Positions 55,614 to 64,000 of a stretch of 64,000 nt of DNA are shown in pieces. The stretch lies in the NCBI RefSeq assembly GCF_900168015.1, contig NZ_FUYR01000001.1:1548943-1612942 (forward strand). Reading direction: 5' to 3'. Origin of the DNA: Daejeonella lutea (GTDB lineage: Bacteria; Bacteroidota; Bacteroidia; Sphingobacteriales; Sphingobacteriaceae). Position 1 is the stretch's first letter, and every line of letters starts with the position of its first letter. The notes beneath the pieces were generated by a model that saw only the letters and a program-made list of their open reading frames with translations, made no database searches and was not told the DNA's origin. The position numbers and the translations under genes are program-made.

Positions 55614-56192
55614 TCAAGGCCTCTTAAATCTTCCCCCATACGCTGCGCGTCCCAAAATATGTCCCTGCATGGCTTCCATAACCAATTTCCGTGATTCAAA
55701 TGCATCGGCAGCAGGCTTTACATCGAGTTTTTTATCAAGTGCAAAAAGCTCAAAAACGTAATGATGAACCGGGCCATTTGCTGCTGCTCCGGGTCCCCGA
55801 TAAACCAGTCCTGTTACGCTGATCTGATAACTACCGTCCGGCAACGTTGCCCCTTTAGGCAATCCCTCCGGAAAGCCCCTGGAATCAGCAGGAATATTCC
55901 AAACCAGCCAATGTACCTGGTCATCCGTGGTTTTATTTCTCACGAAATCAAGATCATGCATATGAAGTACAAAACTTTGTGTTCCTGCAGGGACGTCGGC
56001 CCAGCTTAATGCGGGCGAAGTGCCCTCTCCTGGTGCCGCTCCGGGCGCTGCCTGACTAAATTTTACCGGAATAATACCCCCATCGGGAAAAGCTGGCGTG
56101 GCTAGAGCCATAATTGAAGGCGCTACAGGTGTTTGTCCTGTAACGTTCGAAGCGGAAATTAATATCAATATTCCTGCGAGGATATTTTTCAT
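55614..56192 (-). CDS. YbhB/YbcL-family PEBP protein, exported
   Basis: A 192-residue phosphatidylethanolamine-binding-protein-like (Raf kinase inhibitor-like) protein. It has a signal peptide (MKNILAGILILISASNVTGQ). Family signatures are GTSPALSWADVPAGTQSFVL, HMHDLDFV, HWLVWNIPAD, and HHYVFELFALDKKLD, which together form the ligand pocket. The protein is probably periplasmic. Biological role is unknown in bacteria. It is separate from the fucose operon, as a repeat array and 176 bp lie between them. Confidence 0.9.
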   Translation of the reverse strand: MKNILAGILILISASNVTGQTPVAPSIMALATPAFPDGGIIPVKFSQAAPGAAPGEGTSPALSWADVPAGTQSFVLHMHDLDFVRNKTTDDQVHWLVWNIPADSRGFPEGLPKGATLPDGSYQISVTGLVYRGPGAAANGPVHHYVFELFALDKKLDVKPAADAFESRKLVMEAMQGHILGRAAYGGRFKRP

Positions 56193-56351
56193 GTGGTTTT
56201 ATTTTGAAAAGCAAAATAGTCATTAGATACCTGTTCCCAAATAATTCTCACAATTTATAGTGCATGTCGCAATTAACCCTTTAGAATGTCTTATTCAACC
56301 CCATTTGACGGCGGTCCTTTTAATTAGATTTGTTTAAACAATCTGTATTAT

Positions 56352-56852
56352 ATGGACGTAAAAACGAAAAGTATCAGAATGGCGACAATTCCTGCCCTTT
56401 ATGATATGCAAACCAAATTCTTCATTAGTGCTCTTGAAGGAATATCCGATAAAGACGCGCATTCCCGCCTTGAGACAAAGGCTAATCACATTGCCTGGCT
56501 GGCGGGAAGCTTGGTTCAGCAGCGATGCGAACTTGCTTGTGATATCGATAAATCGACATCATATAAACAACAGGCAGATCAGTTATTTAAAGATAACCAG
56601 GGAATAAAGGATGGTTTACAATACCCATCTCTTGAGCAATTCAAGAACGATTGGCAAGAGATCAGTCCGATTTTGAGGGAACTACTTATTAAAGCGACCG
56701 ACGAACAGCTTGATAAAAATATAGAAATGCCCGGGATGCAATTTCCCCTTTTCGATATGATCACTTTTGTAACCTACAGGGAAGCAAATTGCATCGGGCA
56801 GATAGCTTTATGGAGAAGGCTTCTTGGCTATGAAGCGATGAAATATATGTAA
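56352..56852 (+). CDS. DinB-like four-helix-bundle protein
   Basis: A 166-residue protein of the DinB/YfiT-like metalloenzyme superfamily. The fold is suggested by four predicted helices and the conserved His positions in KANHIAWLAGSLVQQRCELA, a typical helix-2 motif. The third metal-site His is not obvious, with EANCIGQIALWRRLLGYEAM at the end. Function unknown; some DinB-like proteins are thiol transferases. It is 10 bp upstream of an SRPBCC-fold gene and probably in one operon with it. Confidence 0.7.
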   Translation: MDVKTKSIRMATIPALYDMQTKFFISALEGISDKDAHSRLETKANHIAWLAGSLVQQRCELACDIDKSTSYKQQADQLFKDNQGIKDGLQYPSLEQFKNDWQEISPILRELLIKATDEQLDKNIEMPGMQFPLFDMITFVTYREANCIGQIALWRRLLGYEAMKYM

Positions 56853-56862
56853 TTTCTTATTT

Positions 56863-57405
56863 ATGATTGTAAACATTCTATTAATCATCGCTGCGTTGCT
56901 GGTGTTAATTTTAGTCGCAGCCTTATTTGTCAGCAAAACCTATCGTGTCGAAAGTGAAATAATTATAAATAGACCTAAGGAGGAAGTGTTTGACTATGTC
57001 AGATACCTTAGAAATCAGGACTTTTACAGTAAATGGGTAATGAGTGATCCTGACAAAAAAACAGACTTTCGTGGGACTGATGGTTCCATTGGATTTATTT
57101 ATGCCTGGGACAGTGAAAATAAAAGCGCAGGGAAAGGAGAACAGGAAATTGTAGATATCGTTGAAGGGAAAAACGTCGATATTGAAATCCGCTTTGAAAA
57201 GCCTTTCAAGGGTGTCGCACAAACTCGGTTGAACACTGAAGGTGTTAGCTCTGATCAAACCAAAGTAAATTGGTCGATGGAAGGCACGCAGAAATACCCA
57301 ATGAATTTAATGACCCTTTTTATGAAAAAAATGCTGGTAAAGGATATGGATACGAGTCTTACCACATTGAAAAGGATATTGGAAAAAACGTATTCACATA
57401 GTTAA
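56863..57405 (+). CDS. SRPBCC-fold membrane-anchored protein
   Basis: A 180-residue protein with an N-terminal membrane helix (IVNILLIIAALLVLILVAAL) and a polyketide-cyclase-like SRPBCC domain (residues 28-178, VESEIIINRPKEEVFDYVRY, GFIYAWDSENKSAGKGEQEI). The hydrophobic cavity of this fold binds lipids or small molecules; no catalytic residue is known. It is co-transcribed with the DinB-like gene. Similar DinB-like/SRPBCC neighbours occur in other Bacteroidota. Confidence 0.8.
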   Translation: MIVNILLIIAALLVLILVAALFVSKTYRVESEIIINRPKEEVFDYVRYLRNQDFYSKWVMSDPDKKTDFRGTDGSIGFIYAWDSENKSAGKGEQEIVDIVEGKNVDIEIRFEKPFKGVAQTRLNTEGVSSDQTKVNWSMEGTQKYPMNLMTLFMKKMLVKDMDTSLTTLKRILEKTYSHS

Positions 57406-57436
57406 ACGAAGGTAAATCGAAACGTGAAAACCCTCC

Positions 57437-57688
57437 ATGGTAGAAGTCTTTAAAACAAATATTGAAGATTTTGATGATGCCGGCAGGCTAATTGAGAAAT
57501 TGGAAAGGACATTTTCAAACTACAGCGTTAATTTTGATCTCGAAGACCGTGATCGCATCTTACGAGTAAAATGTGAAACAGAGGTAGATCCAAAACATAT
57601 TATCGACATCCTTAACGAGTCTGGCTTTCACGCTGAGGTACTTGAGGATGAAGTGGACGTTTTCTCCAGGCATGAGTGTCCCAAATAG
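57437..57688 (+). CDS. Small ferredoxin-fold-like protein without metal-binding cysteines
   Basis: An 83-residue cytosolic protein. The pattern VEVFKTNIEDFDDAGRLIEK, FDLEDRDRILRVKCETEVDP and KHIIDILNESGFHAEVLED fits a beta-alpha-beta-beta-alpha-beta fold like heavy-metal-associated (HMA) domains, but the CxxC metal motif is missing and only single cysteines occur. Related unnamed proteins are common in Sphingobacteriaceae. It follows the SRPBCC gene by 31 bp and may be in the same transcript. Function unknown. Confidence 0.6.
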   Translation: MVEVFKTNIEDFDDAGRLIEKLERTFSNYSVNFDLEDRDRILRVKCETEVDPKHIIDILNESGFHAEVLEDEVDVFSRHECPK

Positions 57689-57744
57689 ACTCGTCAAATT
57701 TCTATTCACTAGCTATTCCCAAAAGGAGTTGATATTGCAACTTC

Positions 57745-57785
57745 ATAAAGCAAAAATACTAAAATTATTAGTATTTTTGCTTTAT
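57745..57785 (+). promoter_or_regulatory. 41-bp inverted repeat over the promoter and start codon of the radical-SAM repair operon
   Basis: Two 18-bp arms, ATAAAGCAAAAATACTAA (57745-57762) and its exact complement (57768-57785), flank a 5-bp centre. The right arm holds TATTTTTGC (57772-57780), an exact -7 match, only 4 bp from the ATG at 57784, and it runs into the start codon itself. No ribosome-binding site fits. This suggests a repressor operator and a leaderless mRNA. Confidence 0.7.
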
Positions 57786-59037
57786 GTCTGACCGAATAGT
57801 TGAGAAGCTTCGTATCCTTTCGGACGCTGCTAAATATGATGTTTCATGTTCATCCAGCGGAAGCACACGCAAAAATAAAAATAAGGGCCTTGGGGATACT
57901 GGGAATGGAATCTGTCATACTTATACAGAAGACGGACGCTGTGTGTCGCTATTAAAGATCCTGTTTACCAATGTCTGCATTTTCGATTGTGCATACTGCG
58001 TAACGAGGAAAAGTAACGATATCAAGCGTGCATCATTTACTGTGCAGGAAGTGGTCGACCTGACCATTAATTTTTATCGCAGAAATTATATTGAAGGCCT
58101 TTTTTTAAGCTCCGGCATTTTCAAGGATGCAGATTACACCATGGAGCGAATGGTTCAGGTTGCAAAAAAATTGCGCACAGAACACAAATTCAACGGATAT
58201 ATTCACTTAAAGTCGATTCCTGGAGCAAGCGACGAAATTATGCATGAAGCTGGCTTGTATGCTGATCGTTTAAGTATTAATATCGAGATTCCAACGGAAA
58301 GCGGACTAAAATTGCTTGCTCCGGACAAAGATCGAAAAGACATGATCATGCCCATGGAGTATCTAAAAAACGAAATCATTTCCAAGAAAGATGAGAAAAA
58401 GCTCTTTAAAAGCGCTCCCCTTTTTGTACCTGCAGGCCAGAGCAGCCAGATGATAGTTGGCGCAGGTTCGGAAACTGATCGTGACATTATGTATACCGCT
58501 AATAAATTATATAAGCGTTTCAATCTTAAACGCGTTTATTATTCGGGTTATGTTCCGATTAGCAATGATCAACGCTTGCCTGTTATTGGCACCGCAGTTC
58601 CAATGGTTAGAGAAAATCGCCTTTACCAGACCGATTGGTTAATGCGTTTTTACGGGTTTGATATTCGAGAGCTACTGAATGAGAATAATCCCACCCTCGA
58701 TCTGGATATAGATCCTAAGCTGAGCTGGGCCTTGCGAAACCTGAACTGCTTTCCCGTTGACATCAATAAAGCAGACATAAAACAGATCCTTAGAATCCCC
58801 GGAGTTGGTATGCAGTCTGCGCATAAAATTACACAGGCCCGCAGATTCCAAAAACTAACCTGGGAAAATCTTAAAAAGATTGGCGTAGCTCTCAACCGGG
58901 CTAAATATTTCATTATCTGCAGCAGCAATCAGTTCGAGCGACGAGATTTAACAGAGATGAAAATCAGGCAATTTATCCTTGCAGAATCTCATAGTAAATA
59001 TCTAAGAAACAATACAGAACAGCTTGCTCTATTTTAA
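57784..59037 (+). CDS. Putative DNA modification/repair radical SAM protein (TIGR03916 type)
   Basis: A 417-residue SAM-radical enzyme related to spore photoproduct lyase-like proteins. It has CIFDCAYC with Cys65, Cys69 and Cys72 binding the 4Fe-4S cluster; the N-terminal ILSDAAKYDVSCSSSGS is typical of the family, which fixes the start at 57784. The C-terminus has a helix-hairpin-helix motif (ILRIPGVGMQSAHKITQARR) for DNA binding. Its partner, encoded 18 bp downstream, always accompanies it in genomes. The pair is thought to repair damaged DNA, but the substrate is not established. Confidence 0.9.
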   Translation: MSDRIVEKLRILSDAAKYDVSCSSSGSTRKNKNKGLGDTGNGICHTYTEDGRCVSLLKILFTNVCIFDCAYCVTRKSNDIKRASFTVQEVVDLTINFYRRNYIEGLFLSSGIFKDADYTMERMVQVAKKLRTEHKFNGYIHLKSIPGASDEIMHEAGLYADRLSINIEIPTESGLKLLAPDKDRKDMIMPMEYLKNEIISKKDEKKLFKSAPLFVPAGQSSQMIVGAGSETDRDIMYTANKLYKRFNLKRVYYSGYVPISNDQRLPVIGTAVPMVRENRLYQTDWLMRFYGFDIRELLNENNPTLDLDIDPKLSWALRNLNCFPVDINKADIKQILRIPGVGMQSAHKITQARRFQKLTWENLKKIGVALNRAKYFIICSSNQFERRDLTEMKIRQFILAESHSKYLRNNTEQLALF

Positions 59038-59055
59038 ACCGAGGAAGTTTTAAAA

Positions 59056-59817
59056 ATGATGAACACTTTAGTATATGATGGCACATGGATAGGCCTTCTT
59101 TGTTGTGTTTATGAGGTTTATGCAAAAAAGCTAGATCAAATTGCCGTTGTATCTGAAAGTCGCTTTATGCCTGATGCATTTAGCGAAGTGAATAAAGTTG
59201 TTTCAGATGAGCTACGCGCAAGAAGAGTCTGGGACGGGCTGGCTACTCGAATCTCGAAAAAAGCAATGCACCGACTCTACACCTGCTATTTGTCAGAATT
59301 GCCCGATATTGGAAGTTCGATCTGCACGTTTATCCGACTAGCATTTGACATGCCGGAATCACCCGAACAAGCGTATGCAATACCATCAGTTTTGCGGATT
59401 AGTAAAGTTGATCGGATGGTCCATCGGGAAAAACATAGAATGGAAGCTTTTATCCGGTTTCAACTAACCCGGGATGACCTTTACTTCGCCACAATCGAAC
59501 CGGATTTCAATGTTCTTCCGTTGATTGCTAAGCACTTTAAGAACCGGTATGCTGATCAGCGCTGGTTAATATTTGATCTTAAAAGAAATTATGGAATCTA
59601 TTATGATCTCGAAGTAGTGTCAGAAGTAATTATTGACCGTACCGGGGCAGAAAAAAAAGGCAAAAATATTTTTTCTGACGACGAGCCTTTGTATCAAAAA
59701 TTATGGCAGGAATACTTTGCCCACGTTAACATCACCGAACGAAAAAACACTAAACTCCATCTAATGCATGTACCGCGACGGTACTGGAAGCATCTAACCG
59801 AGAAATTGGTTGATTAG
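59056..59817 (+). CDS. Putative DNA repair partner protein (TIGR03915/DUF4130)
   Basis: A 253-residue protein expected beside the radical-SAM gene. Conserved stretches: LVYDGTWIGLLCCVYEVY at the N-terminus, VHREKHRMEAFIRFQLTRDD, and PDFNVLPLIAKHFKNRYADQ followed by WLIFDLKRNYGIYYDL; the C-terminus ends ARVN-type HLMHVPRRYWKHLTEK. A ribosome-binding-like GAGGA precedes the start. The protein is regarded as uracil-DNA-glycosylase-like in some models. It shares a single operon with the gene before it. Confidence 0.9.
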   Translation: MMNTLVYDGTWIGLLCCVYEVYAKKLDQIAVVSESRFMPDAFSEVNKVVSDELRARRVWDGLATRISKKAMHRLYTCYLSELPDIGSSICTFIRLAFDMPESPEQAYAIPSVLRISKVDRMVHREKHRMEAFIRFQLTRDDLYFATIEPDFNVLPLIAKHFKNRYADQRWLIFDLKRNYGIYYDLEVVSEVIIDRTGAEKKGKNIFSDDEPLYQKLWQEYFAHVNITERKNTKLHLMHVPRRYWKHLTEKLVD

Positions 59818-59955
59818 CAGTTCAAGAGATCCGCAGATTCGCCGTAATTGATTCTTACTTACAGACTTCTCCCACTCTTTTCTTTTAAGTTATTTTTTTA
59901 CACCTTCGATAACAGAAAATAAACACAGTCATTTTAATTTATTTCTTATCAGGGG

Positions 59956-61086
59956 ATGAAAAGATCAGAAACAGCTGCAGTCGAAGCTCACGCAGGACGA
60001 CTTTACTCATTAGACGCTCTCCGCGGATTCGATATGTTCTGGATTATGGGGGCCGAAGAAATCTTCCACAGCCTGGCGAAGATTACAGGCTTCCCTCTTT
60101 GGGTAACGATGGCCGACCAACTGACTCATCCTGACTGGCATGGCTTCGCTTTTTATGACCTTATCTTTCCGTTATTTCTGTTTTTAGCGGGTGTTGCGAC
60201 CCCCTACTCTGTAGGACGCGAACTTGAAAATGGGAAAAGCCGCAACGAACTTCTCATAAGGGTTATAAAAAGGGGTCTGGTACTCGTGCTGCTGGGCGTA
60301 ATTTACAATAATGGCCTGCGTCTGCGCGACAGTGTTGATGCATTCCGGTTCTGCAGCGTATTGGGGCGAATTGGACTTGCGTACATGTTCGCTAATATTA
60401 TTTTTTTATATACCAAAAGAACCGGACAAATGATCTGGTTTGGTGGACTGCTCATAGGTTACTGGCTCTTGTTGAAGTTTACATCGGCTCCAGGCTTTGC
60501 ACCGGGCGATCTAACAATGGAAGGTAATTTCGCATCTTACATTGACCGCTCAATTCTGCCAGGAAGACTGTATCTAAAAATTCATGATCCTGAAGGGTTA
60601 GTGTCAGTGATCCCGTCGATCGGAACAGCTTTACTCGGAATCCTGACTGGTGGACTGCTCAAATATGGTGTGGAATCCCGGCAGAAGAAAGCGCTTTACA
60701 TGGCGCTTGCTGGAATTGTCTGTCTGATCATCGGGCAGGTATGGAACCTCGATTTTCCCATAAACAAGAATCTATGGACCAGCTCTTTTGTGATGTATGT
60801 AGGCGGCTGGAGCCTTTTGTTGCTGTCTCTTTTCTACTATATAATTGATACCCTTGGTTTTACCAGATGGGCATTCTTCTTTAAAATTATCGGTATGAAT
60901 TCAATCCTGATCTATATATCAGGCAGGTTTATCGATTGGGATTATGCAAGCAACGGTGTCTTCAGATGGCTTTTCCAGCTCACAGGCGAACCTTATGATG
61001 CGGTGGTAAAGGCAATTTGCTTTGTACTAGTTCAATGGGCATTTTTATATTTCCTCTATAGAAAGAAAGTATTTTTGCGGGTGTGA
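59956..61086 (+). CDS. DUF5009 membrane protein, heparan-alpha-glucosaminide acetyltransferase-like
   Basis: A 376-residue multi-span membrane protein. RLYSLDALRGFDMFWIMGAE is the start typical of the NagX/YeiB-type acyltransferases (DALRGF), with a hydrophobic domain of about nine or ten helices: FYDLIFPLFLFLAGVATPYS, GLVLVLLGVIYN, VLGRIGLAYMFANIIFLYTK. A conserved His, here in HPDWHGFAFYD, is the probable acetyl carrier. It may acetylate an amino sugar across the membrane. AGGGG immediately precedes the start. No partner is evident. Confidence 0.85.
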   Translation: MKRSETAAVEAHAGRLYSLDALRGFDMFWIMGAEEIFHSLAKITGFPLWVTMADQLTHPDWHGFAFYDLIFPLFLFLAGVATPYSVGRELENGKSRNELLIRVIKRGLVLVLLGVIYNNGLRLRDSVDAFRFCSVLGRIGLAYMFANIIFLYTKRTGQMIWFGGLLIGYWLLLKFTSAPGFAPGDLTMEGNFASYIDRSILPGRLYLKIHDPEGLVSVIPSIGTALLGILTGGLLKYGVESRQKKALYMALAGIVCLIIGQVWNLDFPINKNLWTSSFVMYVGGWSLLLLSLFYYIIDTLGFTRWAFFFKIIGMNSILIYISGRFIDWDYASNGVFRWLFQLTGEPYDAVVKAICFVLVQWAFLYFLYRKKVFLRV

Positions 61087-61150
61087 GAAATTGTCCCAGC
61101 TAATTGGTCGTACCTTCGCGGTTCAAAAAGCTAACGGAAAATCATAACCA

Positions 61151-61948
61151 ATGACCTCACCCATTCATATAACTTTTGGAACTTTTGCCGAATCGTATGT
61201 AAAACAAAGCTTCGAGTTTAATCCGGCATTGGCGGGTGAAATCATCGCACTCAACGAAGATTTATCAATCGGCCCTTTACGGGATATCCATATGGAGGAT
61301 GGGCGTACAGCGAGAACAGCCTGGCTTTCAGAAATCGGTGCTCATACCTCATCACTTCCCTACCTGCTTAGTTCAGATCTGGCGACCTATGAAATAATTA
61401 AGGCCATCACCTCATCTCAACCGATTTATATCTGGTGCGGAGCGGATACCAAAAGTCATCTCGGCTTTTTAAGATTAATGTTTGAATTATCCGACCTTAA
61501 CCTTAATATTTTCATTCTACGATACCCAAAGACTGTGCAATATCCGATCGGTGAGTTTCCGTTTCTTCACGTAGGCCTGCTACGTCCCGGACAGATCGCT
61601 GAGCTTGATGTGCTGTTCGAATCTCTGGGCCAAGCTGAGCGAAACACCTACATAAACGATTGGGTGGAAATATCAAATTCAGATTCTTTATTGAGAATGG
61701 AATTTGGTGATATCAAGCATGTTGGAGACGATTATTTGGACGATAAACTTATTATGCGATGTACCAGCGATTTTCGGGGATCAGCCTGGATAGTTGGGGA
61801 AACACTTGCAGACATTTTTGATCAATGGCAAACGGCATGCGGCTCTTATCTTAACTGGCGCTTGAAAGAATTAGTTCGTATGGGTAAACTCGATTACCAG
61901 GGGGTTCTTTATGAAATACGTGATTATTCAGTCAGATTAAAACTCTGA
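61151..61948 (+). CDS. DUF1835 domain-containing protein
   Basis: A 265-residue soluble protein with an N-terminal DUF1835 domain (PIHITFGTFAESYVKQSFEF, GEIIALNEDLSIGPLRDI) and a C-terminal DUF3658-like part (VGDDYLDDKLIMRCTSDFRG, NWRLKELVRMGKLDYQG). Function unknown across the family. It is followed closely by an unrelated lipoprotein gene. No regulatory element could be seen. Confidence 0.85.
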   Translation: MTSPIHITFGTFAESYVKQSFEFNPALAGEIIALNEDLSIGPLRDIHMEDGRTARTAWLSEIGAHTSSLPYLLSSDLATYEIIKAITSSQPIYIWCGADTKSHLGFLRLMFELSDLNLNIFILRYPKTVQYPIGEFPFLHVGLLRPGQIAELDVLFESLGQAERNTYINDWVEISNSDSLLRMEFGDIKHVGDDYLDDKLIMRCTSDFRGSAWIVGETLADIFDQWQTACGSYLNWRLKELVRMGKLDYQGVLYEIRDYSVRLKL

Positions 61949-62021
61949 GCTTTCTTCTGTGTTGGGTAAATATCTTGCGGAATTAAATATAAATTAGCGT
62001 AATTAACCTAATCCTAACATC

Positions 62022-62906
62022 ATGAAAATCACAACTTTCTTTTTTCTTGCTGCATCGCCAATTCTATTTTCGGCCTGTAATTCATCACAGACAAGTGAAT
62101 CAGCAGCAGATAGCACTTCAACGGGTGACAGCACAAAACACGAGCTTGTACTCAAATGGGAAACTGATAGTTCATTGAAGGTCCCAGAGTCCGTTTTACT
62201 CGACAGGCAAAACAAAGTTTTGTACGTTTCAAATATAGATGGCCAGGACCCATGGAAAGCTGATGGGAAAGGGTCGATCGGTAAGGTTGATCTCGATGGA
62301 AAAGTAATTTCTGCCGAATGGGTTACCGGACTGGAATCTCCCAAAGGCTTGGGGATGTTTAACGGGAAATTATATGCTGCCGATCTGACAAACCTTGTCA
62401 TCATCGACATTGCTTCAGGTAAAATTGAACAAAAAGTTCCTATTGCAGGTGCAGTAGGACTGAATGATATTGCTGTTGACGGTCAGGGTGTGCTTTACAT
62501 CTCTGATTCGCCAGGAAAACGGGTTTTTCGTTTTGAAAAGGGCAAGTCTGAAGTGTTTCTCGACAATCTGAATGGCCCCAATGGATTGTTCATCAATGGA
62601 ACCGATATTTTTGTGCTGGACAATCAGGCGATGCACAAGGTCAATGCTGACAGGACCTTAACTAAAATTACAGACGGACTGGATGGAAACGCTGACGGAC
62701 TAGAGAATGTAATAGGCAGTGATTATATCATTTCGTGCTGGGAAGGCCTTATCTGGTATATTAACGCTGATGGAACCAAAGAGATGCTGCTTGACACCAG
62801 GGCGGCCCAAAAAAATACAGCAGACATTGGTTTTGATAAAGAAACCAAGACCGTTTATGTACCAACATTCTTTAAAAATACGATAGTTGCATACGAAGTT
62901 AAGTAG
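62022..62906 (+). CDS. SMP-30/gluconolactonase-like beta-propeller lipoprotein
   Basis: A 294-residue exported protein. The signal ends in a lipobox (ILFSAC, Cys19), so it is probably lipid-anchored. The rest repeats the six-bladed propeller pattern of SMP-30/NHL proteins: [96 protein letters not shown], each with an Asp/Asn metal-ligand type residue. No active-site proof of lactonase activity. The downstream iron-sulfur gene overlaps its 3' end by 20 bp if the TTG start is used. Confidence 0.82.
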   Translation: MKITTFFFLAASPILFSACNSSQTSESAADSTSTGDSTKHELVLKWETDSSLKVPESVLLDRQNKVLYVSNIDGQDPWKADGKGSIGKVDLDGKVISAEWVTGLESPKGLGMFNGKLYAADLTNLVIIDIASGKIEQKVPIAGAVGLNDIAVDGQGVLYISDSPGKRVFRFEKGKSEVFLDNLNGPNGLFINGTDIFVLDNQAMHKVNADRTLTKITDGLDGNADGLENVIGSDYIISCWEGLIWYINADGTKEMLLDTRAAQKNTADIGFDKETKTVYVPTFFKNTIVAYEVK

Positions 62907-63375
62907 CCATTCAATTACTCTAAATATCAATGGCAAAGAAACGCTGGTTCAGGTTCAGGCCTGGACTAGTTTGCTGGACGTCTTGCGCGAGCATTTAAAT
63001 CTCACAGGGACTAAGAAGGGATGTGATCACGGGCAATGTGGAGCCTGCACTATTCTGGTTGACGGGAAGCGGATTAACTCTTGCCTGACATTTGCCGTTA
63101 TGTATGATCGGGCTGTGATCACTACCATTGAAGGGCTCGCTGAAACTCAGCTTCATCCGCTTCAGCAGGCTTTTATAGACCATGATGCTTTTCAGTGCGG
63201 CTATTGCACACCCGGGCAAATATGTTCGGCGGTGGGGATGTTAAATGAAGGGCATGCAAATACCAGGGAGGACGTTAAGGAGCTAATGAGTGGTAATCTG
63301 TGCCGTTGCGGCGCATATACGAATATTGTTGATGCCATCATGGAAGTAAAGGAGGGTAAAAATGGTCCCCTTTAA
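62887..63375 (+). CDS. Iron-sulfur subunit of a xanthine dehydrogenase-family molybdoenzyme
   Basis: A 162-residue subunit with two [2Fe-2S] clusters: a plant-type ferredoxin domain (Cys46, Cys51, Cys54, Cys66 in [18 protein letters not shown]) and a helical domain (Cys104, Cys107, Cys139, Cys141; [16 protein letters not shown] and [13 protein letters not shown]). This layout matches PaoA/YagT and CoxS. The start is uncertain: no ATG is in range and the annotation uses TTG at 62887, overlapping the previous gene; an ATT near 62917 is possible. It overlaps the FAD subunit gene by 14 bp. Confidence 0.88.
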   Translation: MHTKLSSHSITLNINGKETLVQVQAWTSLLDVLREHLNLTGTKKGCDHGQCGACTILVDGKRINSCLTFAVMYDRAVITTIEGLAETQLHPLQQAFIDHDAFQCGYCTPGQICSAVGMLNEGHANTREDVKELMSGNLCRCGAYTNIVDAIMEVKEGKNGPL

Positions 63376-64000
63376 TTATCTGGTGGCGAAAGGCACGGCT
63401 GAAGCTTCCAGTCTTTCACAGTCCCACATCCTGAGCAAATTTATCGCTGGAGGAACCAACCTCATCGACCTGATGAAGGAGAATATATCCCGGCCGGATA
63501 CCCTAATAGACGTAAACAAAATCCAGGGTATTGGGCAGATCGAAGAACTAAGGGACGGCAGCCTCCGCATTGGAGCTCTCGCAAAAAATGCGGATACTGC
63601 CTACCATGCAATCGTCGCAAAAAAATACCCTTTGCTTTCGCAAGCAATTCTCGCCGGTGCTTCACCCCAGCTTAGAAATATGGCTTCAAATGGAGGCAAC
63701 CTGTTGCAGCGTACGCGATGCTATTATTTTTACGACGTTGCAACCCCATGCAACAAGCGAGATCCCGGGAGCGGATGTTCCGCCCTTGGTGGTTATAATC
63801 GCATTCATGCCATACTTGGGGCTAGCGATAATTGTATAGCAGTTTTTCCCAGTGATATGTGCGTTGCATTGGCTGCTCTCAGTGCTAGCCTCAACATCAG
63901 CGGCATAAATGGCGACCGCACATTAGATTTTGCCGACTTCCATCGGCTTCCCGGAGACACACCAGAATTGGATAATAATTTACAGCCTGGCGAACTTATA
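63362..64000 (+). CDS. FAD-binding subunit of a xanthine dehydrogenase-family enzyme, 3'-truncated
   Basis: 213 residues are visible of an FAD_binding_5 protein (usually about 310-330). The ATG at 63362 gives [23 protein letters not shown] contacts appear in [14 protein letters not shown] and the APL-like [20 protein letters not shown]. Cys120, Cys130, Cys139 and Cys158 match the position of the extra [4Fe-4S] cluster in E. coli PaoB-type subunits ([20 protein letters not shown]). A molybdopterin catalytic subunit should follow outside the window. The enzyme is probably a PaoABC-like aldehyde oxidoreductase. Confidence 0.9.
   Translation, partial: MVPFNYLVAKGTAEASSLSQSHILSKFIAGGTNLIDLMKENISRPDTLIDVNKIQGIGQIEELRDGSLRIGALAKNADTAYHAIVAKKYPLLSQAILAGASPQLRNMASNGGNLLQRTRCYYFYDVATPCNKRDPGSGCSALGGYNRIHAILGASDNCIAVFPSDMCVALAALSASLNISGINGDRTLDFADFHRLPGDTPELDNNLQPGELI

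Overview
The window reads as a chromosomal segment of a Bacteroidota bacterium, most likely of the family Sphingobacteriaceae (Pedobacter or Mucilaginibacter type). This rests on gene content (type IX secretion PorP/SprF protein, a gliding-type C-terminal sorting domain, a TonB receptor with a CarboxypepD_reg N-terminus, DUF5723, DUF5009, lysyl-tRNA synthetase with a C-terminal extension) and on promoter-like sequences of the Bacteroidota form TTTG-N19-TAnnTTTG. No rRNA, tRNA, CRISPR array, prophage or insertion sequence was seen. The window opens inside prmA and closes inside a molybdenum-hydroxylase FAD subunit gene.

Region 1 (1-11.6 kb) is housekeeping: prmA, a small XRE regulator, a GNAT-like protein, an Asp-rich protein, scpB, two secreted ferritin-like proteins, a TPR histidine kinase, lysS, ung and an Lrp regulator. 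Region 2 (11.6-17.1 kb) is a metal-uptake module: a DtxR/MntR regulator, an Nramp transporter fused to a universal stress domain, and a TonB receptor with an exported thioredoxin. Two matching palindromes, one before each transcription unit, suggest a common regulator. Region 3 (17.1-29.3 kb) holds smpB, pcm, priA, DUF423, envelope proteins of unknown role, tsaB, yidD, rnpA, rpmH, mscL and rpoN.

Region 4 (29.4-36.9 kb) has a type IX secretion pair (PorP/SprF and a 907-residue PKD adhesin-like protein), then KDPG aldolase, KDG kinase and a YhcH-family protein for uronate or KDG catabolism, and a class IV aminotransferase. Region 5 (36.9-47.2 kb) is rich in exported hydrolases: a P1 peptidase, a PBP4-type carboxypeptidase, an amidase, two GH18 proteins, an M14 peptidase, a beta-lactamase-fold serine hydrolase and a Gfo/Idh-like protein.

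Region 6 (47.3-55.4 kb) is an eight-gene minus-strand operon that encodes a complete non-phosphorylating L-fucose pathway: FucP symporter, mutarotase, L-fucose dehydrogenase-like SDR, L-fuconolactonase, a UxaA-type dehydratase, 2-keto-3-deoxy-L-fuconate dehydrogenase and a diketo-acid hydrolase, ending in pyruvate and L-lactate, plus a sulfatase. Region 7 (55.6-64 kb) has a PEBP protein, DinB and SRPBCC proteins, a radical-SAM/DUF4130 DNA-repair pair behind a striking 41-bp inverted repeat, DUF5009 and DUF1835 proteins, an SMP-30-like lipoprotein and the start of a PaoABC-like molybdoenzyme operon.

A recurrent feature is heptamer-periodic tandem repeats placed at gene 3' ends, mostly between convergent genes, several of which form long hairpins.
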